Assembly (NCBI RefSeq): GCF_030412265.1
Contig: NZ_JAUHLN010000004.1
Coordinates: 186,001-250,000, forward strand
From: Fictibacillus terranigra
Lineage (GTDB): Bacteria; Bacillota; Bacilli; Bacillales; Fictibacillaceae
Direction of reading: 5' to 3'
Length of the DNA stretch: 64,000 nucleotides
Position 1 is the stretch's first letter; each line of letters opens with the position of its first letter. Positions 58,339-64,000 of this stretch are shown here, piece by piece. A program made the translations under genes and the position numbers. The notes under the pieces are model-generated. The model did not search any database and was not told where the DNA came from. It saw only the letters and a program-made list of their open reading frames with translations.

Positions 58339-59271
58339 ATGGCAAATCAAACGAGACTAGGAAGGACAGATCTGTTAGTTAACCCGATTGGACTTGGCAC
58401 TAACGCGGTAGGAGGACATAATCTGTACCCCAATCTGGATGAGGAAGCAGGTAAAGAATTGGTGCGCCGGGCATTAGACATCGGGATTAACTTTTTGGAT
58501 ACCGCTTTTATTTATGGCCCTGAGCGCTCAGAAGAATTGATCGGCCAGGTATTAAAAGAAACAGGCAGCCGTAATAAAGCAGTCGTTGCTACAAAAGGAG
58601 CTCACAAATTCGTTGGCAAAGAGATCGTGTTCGATAACTCGCCTGCTTTCTTGAAAGAAGCGGTGGATGGAAGCTTAAAGCGTCTGCAGACTGACTATAT
58701 TGATCTGTTTTATATTCACTTTCCTGACGAGGACACACCAAAGGACGAAGCGGTCGGCGCCCTCAAGGAACTGAAGGATCAGGGGAAAATCAAGGCGATC
58801 GGAGTCTCTAATTTTTCCATCGAACAATTAAAGCAAGCTAATGCTGATGGCTATGTCGACGTATTCCAGGGAGAGTACAATCTATTGCAGCGTGACGCTG
58901 AAAAAGAACTGCTTCCTTATACTGAAGATAAAGGGATTTCTTTTGTTCCTTATTTCCCTCTGGCGTCCGGATTGTTGGCCGGACAGTATGACAAGGATAC
59001 GAAGTTTGAAGACCTTCGTGCCAAGATGCCTCACTTCCAGGGCGAGGACTTTGTCCGCAACCTGGAGAAGGTCGACCAGATCCGTAAGATTGCGGATGCT
59101 AAAAATGCAGAAGTCGCACATGTTGTTTTGGCATGGTACTTGACCCAGCCTTCCATTGATACGATCATTCCGGGAGCAAAGCGTGCGGATCAAGTAAGCA
59201 ATAACCTGAAAACATTGGATGTTCAATTGACGGATGAGGAGATCAGGGAGATCGGGAGAATTTTCTCTTAA
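58339..59271 (+). CDS. iolS: Aldo/keto reductase, IolS-like
   Basis: A 310-residue AKR11-type enzyme, the same length as B. subtilis IolS. It opens with [20 protein letters not shown] and has the catalytic Asp and Tyr in [16 protein letters not shown] near 53-60, Lys in VVATKGAHK near 85 and His in [15 protein letters not shown] near 126. The NADPH-site GVSNFS and [14 protein letters not shown] follow. It reduces aldehydes or ketones with NADPH. The substrate is unknown, and no iol operon is adjacent. AAGGAG is about 10 bases before ATG 58339. Confidence 0.88.
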   Translation: MANQTRLGRTDLLVNPIGLGTNAVGGHNLYPNLDEEAGKELVRRALDIGINFLDTAFIYGPERSEELIGQVLKETGSRNKAVVATKGAHKFVGKEIVFDNSPAFLKEAVDGSLKRLQTDYIDLFYIHFPDEDTPKDEAVGALKELKDQGKIKAIGVSNFSIEQLKQANADGYVDVFQGEYNLLQRDAEKELLPYTEDKGISFVPYFPLASGLLAGQYDKDTKFEDLRAKMPHFQGEDFVRNLEKVDQIRKIADAKNAEVAHVVLAWYLTQPSIDTIIPGAKRADQVSNNLKTLDVQLTDEEIREIGRIFS

Positions 59272-59368
59272 GAACAACGCTTGAAGAAAAAAAGGAATGG
59301 GTGGATAATAGGTTTGATATGATGCTGTAAGGTTTTTGAATATGGCAGCACGGAAAAGGTGAACCCCC

Positions 59369-59599
59369 ATGTATCTCTCCTTGAAAGAAACGGCAGAGTT
59401 TCTTGATCTGCCGGAAACGTATATTGAAAGTTTAATTCAGCAAAAAAAGATTCGTGCTTTTCATGATGGGAACGAGTATCTCATCAATAAAGAGCAGTTC
59501 AATACCCACCTTGAGCAGATGGAGAAGTACAAGAAGCTGGTGGAAGAGTATATGAACGAGCCCATTCCTGAAGATTGGGATGCAAAAGATGAGGACTGA
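59369..59599 (+). CDS. Excisionase-type HTH DNA-binding protein
   Basis: A 76-residue protein with a MerR/Xis-like winged HTH (YLSLKETAEFLDLPETYIESLIQQKKIRAFHDGNEYLINKEQF, residues 2-45) and an acidic C-terminal helix (EDWDAKDED). Such orphan proteins bind short DNA sites. There is no integrase nearby, so a phage excisionase role is unlikely. Ribosome site AAAGGTG lies upstream. It has its own terminator. Confidence 0.78.
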   Translation: MYLSLKETAEFLDLPETYIESLIQQKKIRAFHDGNEYLINKEQFNTHLEQMEKYKKLVEEYMNEPIPEDWDAKDED

Positions 59600-59601
59600 T
59601 G

Positions 59602-59643
59602 AAAACCCTGAATGCAATCTGAGGATGCGCTCAGGGTTTTTTC
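59602..59643 (+). terminator. Terminator of the excisionase-like gene
   Basis: AAAACCCTGA/TCAGGGTTTT stem with a 19-base loop, then T residues. Confidence 0.75.
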
Positions 59644-59691
59644 ATGAGGAATCAGTGCAGGAACGTAAACGATGAGTTTGATGCACTATAA

Positions 59692-60299
59692 ATGAACGCG
59701 ATCTCCACGAACGTAAGAGATTTGTACAACACCGTAAAAGGGCTCGGAGCCCGCTCTGGGTGAGATCGGTCACATTGTTGAAGTGATTGAAGGAATTTCG
59801 GAACAGACGAACCCTTTGGCGCTCAATGCGGTCATTGAAGCGGCAAGAGGAGGGGAGCACGGAAAAGGTTTCGCAGTCGTGGCAAGCGAAGTACGGAAGC
59901 TTGCCCAACAATCCGGAGAAGCCACTCGGCAGATCAGTGACATTATTTTTCACATACAAAATGAGACGGTGCAAGTGGTCCAGAAGATGGAACTTGTGAA
60001 CGCAGAGGTAAGAGAAGGGATCGGTGTAATGAATGAGGCAGGTGCATCCTTTAAACAGATCCAGCATTCCATTCAATCAGTGACAGAGCATATCAGACGG
60101 GTTTCTGACGCCATGCATGGCGTCTCTGCAGGAATCGAACAGAGGTTTCGTCCATGGATTCCATCTCGGGGATTACCGCCGAAACAGCCAGGTCTTCACA
60201 GTAAGTTCTGGCTTCAACACAGGAACAGTTGGCTTCCATCGAAGAAATGTCAGCCCAAACCGCTTCACTGGCAAAGCTGGCACATACGTTTAAAATGTA
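59692..60299 (+). pseudogene. Methyl-accepting chemotaxis protein, C-terminal ruin
   Basis: Pieces of an MCP signalling domain occur in shifting frames. [17 protein letters not shown] is broken by a frameshift near 59755; [41 protein letters not shown] and [19 protein letters not shown] run to about 60138. A second shift leads into [20 protein letters not shown], a stop at about 60199, then [20 protein letters not shown] and KLAHTFKM, ending at 60299. The sensor, membrane and HAMP parts are absent. At least two frameshifts, one stop and a large deletion show it is dead. Confidence 0.88.
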
Positions 60300-60330
60300 A
60301 AAAAAAGCAGAGAGTTTCTGCTTTTTTTTA
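60300..60330. terminator. Bidirectional terminator
   Basis: AAAAAAGCAGA/TTCTGCTTTTTT stem between the chemoreceptor ruin and the convergent hypothetical gene. Confidence 0.8.
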
Positions 60331-60333
60331 TGT

Positions 60334-60708
60334 TTAGTTAATGATCGCGGAAGTTCCTACTAATGATTCAGGTGTTCTTCCAATGGACAGCAGGCTAAGT
60401 TTAGCATAGCCTGCATTGTGGCATCGTGCGATGGTTTCACGCAGAGCCCCAATGTTTGTATCTGCCAAAAGTTTTTCAACTTCATTTTTATAGAGCTGGA
60501 TGACAGATTCATGGACGAACTCTGGAGAGTAGCGTCTGCAATCTTCATTCATGATAAGAGACCCCATGTATTGATATTTGAACTGAAGGGCTCGAGTGAG
60601 ATTGATGATGTGTACCCATTTTTCGTAGAGGGAAGGAAACGTACGCTCAAGGTTTTCTAATGCTGCCTTCGCTTCTTTCAATTCGCTGTGGCTGCTTAGG
60701 GTGATCAT
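60334..60708 (-). CDS. Hypothetical helical protein coupled to an acyl-CoA thioesterase
   Basis: A 124-residue protein, predicted mostly helical ([40 protein letters not shown]), with no membrane segment. I do not recognise a family. Its ATG (60708) overlaps the stop of the thioesterase gene in the form ATGA, so it is made with that enzyme and may act with it. GAAGGAAGG precedes the start. Terminator at 60300-60330. Confidence 0.7.
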   Translation of the reverse strand: MITLSSHSELKEAKAALENLERTFPSLYEKWVHIINLTRALQFKYQYMGSLIMNEDCRRYSPEFVHESVIQLYKNEVEKLLADTNIGALRETIARCHNAGYAKLSLLSIGRTPESLVGTSAIIN

Positions 60709-61238
60709 ACTAATGCGCCTTCCTTCTCCCAAGGTTTACGGAGTGAAATGACCTCAGCGAGTTCTTTGCTTCGCGCTCTGCGGATCTTACGCATTTCTGC
60801 GCGGTCGCTTGCTGTATTGAAAAGGAATTTTTCCTCTTCGGTTTCAGGAATCACAGCCGGTACTTCAACCGGACGTTTGTCATCACCTAATGCAACAAAT
60901 GTTAAAAAGGCTGTAGCTGCAATTCTTCTTTCACCTGTAATGATATCTTCGGCAATGACTTTACAGAAAATCTCCATCGAGCTTTTTCCGGTATAAGAGA
61001 CGAAGGACTCAATACAAACGGAGTCGGTCTGGTGAATGGGGTGCAAGAAATCGATGGAATCGGTTGATGCTGTCACACATGTTTTCACACGGGCATGCCG
61101 GCGTGCCGATAAGGACGCAGCAGCGTCGAGTTTTTTCATCAGTACTCCGCCAAATAAAGTATTGTAGTTATTCAAGTCGCAGGATAAAACCTGATCTGTA
61201 TTTATAATACGGCTTTCGCTTGTTTTTTTAGCTTCCAA
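60705..61238 (-). CDS. Acyl-CoA thioesterase (hotdog fold), YkhA-like
   Basis: A 177-residue hotdog thioesterase of the BFIT/YciA/YkhA type that hydrolyses acyl-CoA. It has the active-site block NTLFGGVLMKKLDAAASLSARRHA (Asn and Asp near 25 and 38), SIDFLHPIHQTDSVCIESFVSY near 65 and the Arg/Lys-rich C-terminus. ATG 61238 has AAAGGAAG upstream. Four-base overlap with the hypothetical gene. A long dyad at 61360-61384 lies about 120 bp upstream. Confidence 0.88.
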   Translation of the reverse strand: MEAKKTSESRIINTDQVLSCDLNNYNTLFGGVLMKKLDAAASLSARRHARVKTCVTASTDSIDFLHPIHQTDSVCIESFVSYTGKSSMEIFCKVIAEDIITGERRIAATAFLTFVALGDDKRPVEVPAVIPETEEEKFLFNTASDRAEMRKIRRARSKELAEVISLRKPWEKEGALV

Positions 61239-61359
61239 AACAATCTTCCTTTCTTCATGTACATCTTGCTGTCACCGGGGATACTTTTATGAGTTTCCCT
61301 CTTACAGGTACCAAGTGTACTCCTCCAGGAAAAGGAAGTACAATTGTAATTTTTTATCC

Positions 61360-61384
61360 TTTACATAGACACAATCTATGTAAA
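61360..61384. promoter_or_regulatory. Long perfect dyad upstream of the thioesterase gene
   Basis: TTTACATAGA (61360-61369) and its exact complement TCTATGTAAA (61375-61384) flank a 5-base centre. It has no T tract and lies between the LysR terminator and the thioesterase gene, so a protein-binding operator is more likely than a terminator. A cre-like TGTAAATGCTTTCA (61379-61392) overlaps one arm. Confidence 0.55.
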
Positions 61385-61419
61385 TGCTTTCACCTAAAAA
61401 GTATGAACATTGAATAGGA

Positions 61420-61457
61420 AAAAGGCGGCTCCCTAAGGGGAACCGCCTTTCTTTTTT
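61420..61457 (-). terminator. Terminator of the LysR gene
   Basis: AAAGGCGG(T)TCCCC/GGGA(G)CCGCCTTT stem read on the reverse strand, followed by TT-rich sequence. Confidence 0.8.
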
Positions 61458-62340
61458 AACCCTCTGCTAATTGTTCCTTTGCATAGTTGAGCCACTCTTT
61501 TGCAGCAAAGGATAAGTATTGATCTTTATTCCAGATCAAGGCAAGGTGCCAGCTGATGGAAGGGTTGATGACTTTAATCGCACGCACTTCCTCAGACAGA
61601 TGCCGGCAGATGCTCTCAGGAAGAAGAGATACACCCAATTTACAGATGACCATTTCCTCGATAAACGACCACTGCGAGCTTTCGGATGTTATATGAGGAC
61701 TGAACCCCGCCTGATTGCAGGAAGAGATGATGCGGTCATGAAGCACAAAATCCTTGTTGAACAAGATAAATGATTCGTTGCTGAGCTCCACAAGATTGAT
61801 TTCCTCCTGGTCCGCCAGCGGGTGATCCGGGTGGATAATCAGCCGCAAATCCTCTTCCATAAATGCAAAATACTCAAACATGTCATTGTTTGTGGGCAAT
61901 ACGATCACCCCTATATCCAGCTGAAGGCTGGCGACTTCTTCCTCAATTTTCTTCGATCCATCCTCCACGAGTTCAAACGTGATGTGAGGGTATTTACCGT
62001 GAAAACTGCCGATCAATTTTGGAAAGAGACGAGGATCAAAGATGGGAGGAAGACCGATCCTGATATGCCCCTTTTTTAAGCCGACAAGGTTATCCAGCTC
62101 CATTTCCAGATTGTTGAACGCTTTATCGACGAGCTTCGCCTGCTCAAAAATGGTCCGTCCGGCATCCGTCAAGGTCAGTCCTTTTCGCGATCTGTCAAAG
62201 AGAACGACGCCAAGCTCGTCCTCCAGATTTTTGATCATTTTGCTGATGGTCGGCTGGGTTATGAAAAGTGCATCAGCTGCCCGGGTGAAGCTGTTATATT
62301 TGGCTACTTCAATAAAATACTGTAATTGTTTAATATCCAC
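61456..62340 (-). CDS. LysR family transcriptional regulator
   Basis: A 294-residue LysR protein: N-terminal winged HTH (DIKQLQYFIEVAKYNSFTRAA, then FITQPTISKMIKNLEDELGV, 2-60) and a LysR substrate domain (90-290, GHIRIGLPPIFDPRLFPKLIG). I chose GTG 62340 (AGGTG close upstream), which gives the normal VDIKQLQYF start. The frame continues to 62415 without family similarity. Divergent from the FG-GAP gene at 62466, so that gene is a possible target. Inducer unknown. Confidence 0.85.
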   Translation of the reverse strand: MDIKQLQYFIEVAKYNSFTRAADALFITQPTISKMIKNLEDELGVVLFDRSRKGLTLTDAGRTIFEQAKLVDKAFNNLEMELDNLVGLKKGHIRIGLPPIFDPRLFPKLIGSFHGKYPHITFELVEDGSKKIEEEVASLQLDIGVIVLPTNNDMFEYFAFMEEDLRLIIHPDHPLADQEEINLVELSNESFILFNKDFVLHDRIISSCNQAGFSPHITSESSQWSFIEEMVICKLGVSLLPESICRHLSEEVRAIKVINPSISWHLALIWNKDQYLSFAAKEWLNYAKEQLAEG

Positions 62341-62465
62341 ATTGCACCTGCTTGCCGCTTGAACGGCGTTATTTTTATGTAGTTTATCACGATTGCTGGA
62401 TAAAAACCAAAACAAGACAATTGTGCATATACTGTTTTATTGAAATCGAAAGGCGGGGACTACGA

Positions 62466-63173
62466 ATGTACAGACAGCGGCAGGAAGTTGATATAAAAAG
62501 GGGAAATGTAATCGGCGACGGTGCGATTGATACGGTTTATCTCATGGCTGAAAAAACACCGCACAGTCCGTACTGGGTGAACATTGAAGCCGTCGTTCAG
62601 GACGGAAGAACGAACAGGTACACAAGGATTCCGCTCAAAGAAAATTCAGGATACAATCCTACCCTCTTTCTTGGCGATTTTACAGGGGATAAGGTAGAAG
62701 ACATCATGGTGGTCATGGATACGGGAGGCAGCGGCGGGATGATCAACGCCTATATCTTCGCCTTCAGAAACGGACAATTCCGACCGCTATTTGACTCCGA
62801 GGTTTTCAATAACAGATACAAGTACAGTGTCTTTTACCTGAACCAATATAAAGCCCAGGTCAACAGCATTAATGTGCGCCAAACATTCATCATCGATCTA
62901 AGTACAAAAAACAAGGAATATCTATCGGAGATCTATAATGCGGATGGAACGTTAAAAGCACCGATCCAGGGCTTTGTTTCTCCAATAGCCGGCCTTTACC
63001 CTGTTGATTTTGACCGAAATGGAGTCTATGAGCTGCTCGCTTACCAAAACATCGCCGGCCGATATAACGCCGACCGCCTCGGCTATGTGCAGACGACCCT
63101 GAAGTGGAACGGCCGGGAGTTTGGTACGGAGGTGCAGAATGTGGCGATTTTTGGCGGGGATCAAATGGGCTAA
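62466..63173 (+). CDS. FG-GAP/VCBS repeat protein
   Basis: A 235-residue protein with three Asp-rich integrin-like calcium motifs: DIKRGNVIGDGAIDTVYL near 9, LFLGDFTGDKVEDIMVVMD near 70 and YPVDFDRNGVYELLAYQ near 178. The blades between them suggest a partial beta-propeller. No signal peptide is seen, though Bacillus homologues are often surface or spore-associated. AAAGGCGGGG precedes ATG 62466. A terminator follows. Confidence 0.75.
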   Translation: MYRQRQEVDIKRGNVIGDGAIDTVYLMAEKTPHSPYWVNIEAVVQDGRTNRYTRIPLKENSGYNPTLFLGDFTGDKVEDIMVVMDTGGSGGMINAYIFAFRNGQFRPLFDSEVFNNRYKYSVFYLNQYKAQVNSINVRQTFIIDLSTKNKEYLSEIYNADGTLKAPIQGFVSPIAGLYPVDFDRNGVYELLAYQNIAGRYNADRLGYVQTTLKWNGREFGTEVQNVAIFGGDQMG

Positions 63174-63179
63174 GTGGCA

Positions 63180-63206
63180 AACCTCTCTTGCCGGAGAGGT
63201 TTTTTA
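63180..63206 (+). terminator. Terminator of the FG-GAP gene
   Basis: AACCTCTC/GAGAGGTT stem, TTGCCG loop, six T. Its stem is the same as that of the riboswitch terminator at 63471. Confidence 0.88.
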
Positions 63207-63266
63207 CAGTTAAGAAGATACACAAAGAACAATCCTGCTGCTTCCTCGGAATTATATAAAAAATTA

Positions 63267-63295
63267 TTGACTTTCCCCCTTCTGCCGATTAAAGT
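63267..63295 (+). promoter_or_regulatory. Promoter of the S-box transcript
   Basis: TTGACT (63267-63272), 17 bases, TAAAGT (63290-63295), placing the start about 30 bases before the riboswitch. Confidence 0.65.
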
Positions 63296-63329
63296 AATAA
63301 CTATATTTTCAAAAAATTAAATATTCATT

Positions 63330-63499
63330 CTCTTATCAAGAGTGGCAGAGGGACTGGCCCTATGACGCCCAGCAACCGTTCCATAATGGAATTGGTGCTA
63401 ATTCCAGCAAAACAGCAGGCTGTTTTGAGAGATAAGAGAGGACGGAATCGGTATACATAAAAAACGATGAAACCTCTCTTTTCCGGAGAGGTTTTTTTT
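63330..63499 (+). promoter_or_regulatory. SAM-I (S-box) riboswitch with terminator
   Basis: The aptamer has P1 arms CTCTTATC (63330-63337) and GATAAGAG (63431-63438), and the S-box conserved blocks AAGAGTGGCAGAGGGACTGG, CCCAGCAACC and GGTGCTAATTCC. The terminator is AACCTCTC/GAGAGGTT plus eight T (63471-63499). The aptamer 3' strand AAGAGAGG (63434-63441) is fully complementary to CCTCTCTT of the terminator (63473-63480), giving the antiterminator. So with SAM bound, P1 forms and transcription stops; low SAM allows the gene at 63574 to be read. Confidence 0.97.
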
Positions 63500-63573
63500 C
63501 GTAGACATGGGCTTGTTGCCTGTACAAAATCACCTTGAAGAGAGTAGGATACAAAAAATGGGGAGTTGGGGAA

Positions 63574-64000
63574 ATGAAAAAATTCATTAAATGCGCGGCT
63601 GTCTCAGTGGTCGCTTTATCACTTTTATTAACAGGGTGTTCATCCGGCAGCGATACGATTAACGCCCGAAAACATGAGAAGGTGTCGTTTGATAACGTGC
63701 CGAAGCGGTTTGCTAAAGGACAGGGAGCACGGATCAAGGTCATCCGCAAAATCGGTGGTGATGATCATACGGCACAGTTTTTAGCCGGCGCTAAAGCGGA
63801 AGGAGAGGCACTTGGTTTTACGGTTGATACCTATACAGCAAACGGTGATACCGCCAAGTTTCACGATGCGATCGCCCAGGCGGCCGAGGAGAATTACGAT
63901 GGTTTCATCATCTCTCACGGTGACGATGCAGCTACCATTAACGACATTAAGAAGCTGCGGGAAAAAGGAAAGAGCGTCGTGACATTCGATTCCAATCCAG
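63574..64000 (+). CDS. Sugar-type ABC substrate-binding lipoprotein under SAM control (partial)
   Basis: The frame is open from ATG 63574 to the window edge (142 residues). A lipoprotein signal (SLLLTGC, Cys near 23) is followed by a periplasmic-binding-protein type I domain of the RbsB kind: IKVIRKIGGDDHTAQFLAGA, KAEGEALGFTVDTYTANGDT, FHDAIAQAAEENYDGFIISH and KLREKGKSVVTFDSNP. The S-box upstream ties it to sulfur/methionine supply. A methylthioribose uptake system (MtsABC-type, predicted from earlier comparative genomics of methionine regulons) is the leading guess. The permease and ATPase would lie beyond the window. Confidence 0.85.
   Translation, partial: MKKFIKCAAVSVVALSLLLTGCSSGSDTINARKHEKVSFDNVPKRFAKGQGARIKVIRKIGGDDHTAQFLAGAKAEGEALGFTVDTYTANGDTAKFHDAIAQAAEENYDGFIISHGDDAATINDIKKLREKGKSVVTFDSNP

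Noticed and set aside
59369-59599. Sign of an integrated phage or genomic island because of the excisionase-like gene
   Set aside because: No integrase, attachment repeats or other phage genes are nearby. Such orphan HTH proteins are common in Bacillus chromosomes.

Overview
The window is a chromosomal segment from a low-to-mid GC Gram-positive spore-former of the family Bacillaceae. The evidence is the RocR/sigma-54 arginine system, the deoR-deoC-cdd-nupC cluster, xpaC-yaaN behind a sigma-W promoter, a yhbI/yhbJ/yhcA/yhcB/yhcC-type drug efflux locus, strong AGGAGG-like ribosome binding sites, SH3b/3D-domain wall enzymes and an S-box riboswitch. The dispersed GGTGCCTGGCACC palindromes and GTTGATT...GGAAATCAAC repeats fit a Bacillus/Fictibacillus-like genome, but the genus is an inference. 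No rRNA, tRNA, CRISPR array, prophage or replication origin was seen.

Layout. 0-3.5 kb: arginine/ornithine catabolism (rocD end, a frameshifted rocA, rocR) with a clear sigma-54 promoter and RocR enhancer sites between rocA and rocR. 3.5-5.2 kb: a YhjB/YhjC-type solute permease. 5.4-8.6 kb: a TetR-controlled operon (SRPBCC protein, FAD monooxygenase, TetR, histidine phosphatase) with a perfect operator on its promoter. 8.7-12.4 kb: deoxynucleoside use. 12.4-15.1 kb: an AmiS/UreI channel, a decayed YdeI gene, RluF and an SPL-like radical SAM protein. 15.1-16.66 kb: an IS1182-family element inserted in a terminator hairpin that it duplicated. 16.8-19.2 kb: a PheC-like extracytoplasmic protein, a 3D-domain wall enzyme and a GNAT remnant. 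19.2-21.2 kb: the xpaC-yaaN stress operon. 21.3-23.7 kb: a three-gene haem-dependent N-demethylase system. 24.1-29.7 kb: a PTS operon (BglG-type regulator, IIB, IIC) ending in a two-subunit transketolase. 29.9-34.5 kb: wall and lipid enzymes. 34.5-39.4 kb: the multidrug efflux locus. 39.5-43.6 kb: pssA and a TetR-controlled ABC-2 exporter with one broken permease. 43.8-48.2 kb: a RpiR-linked amino-acid permease, GNAT and N-acylamino acid racemase set that looks like D-amino-acid salvage. 48.3-51.5 kb: an rRNA methyltransferase, a mosaic repeat, a phytase-like lipoprotein and an alcohol dehydrogenase scrap. 51.6-56.8 kb: a formate/oxalate set (OFA transporter, DUF2294, FdhF/YdeP oxidoreductase, FdhD). 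56.8-63.2 kb: mixed housekeeping genes and a decayed chemoreceptor. 63.2-64 kb: a SAM riboswitch driving a sugar-binding-type lipoprotein that runs off the window.

The window is rich in small catabolic cassettes, each with a local regulator and visible control sites. It is also rich in decay: a frameshifted rocA, a YdeI/OmdA ruin, a GNAT remnant, an ABC permease with an internal deletion, an alcohol dehydrogenase scrap, an MCP pseudogene and a frameshifted transposase. The items most worth follow-up are the PTS plus split-transketolase operon, the TetR-SRPBCC-FAD operon, the A_AAA_AAG site in the transposase, the IS insertion into a palindrome, the mosaic repeat at 49.6 kb and the SAM-regulated uptake gene at the right edge.
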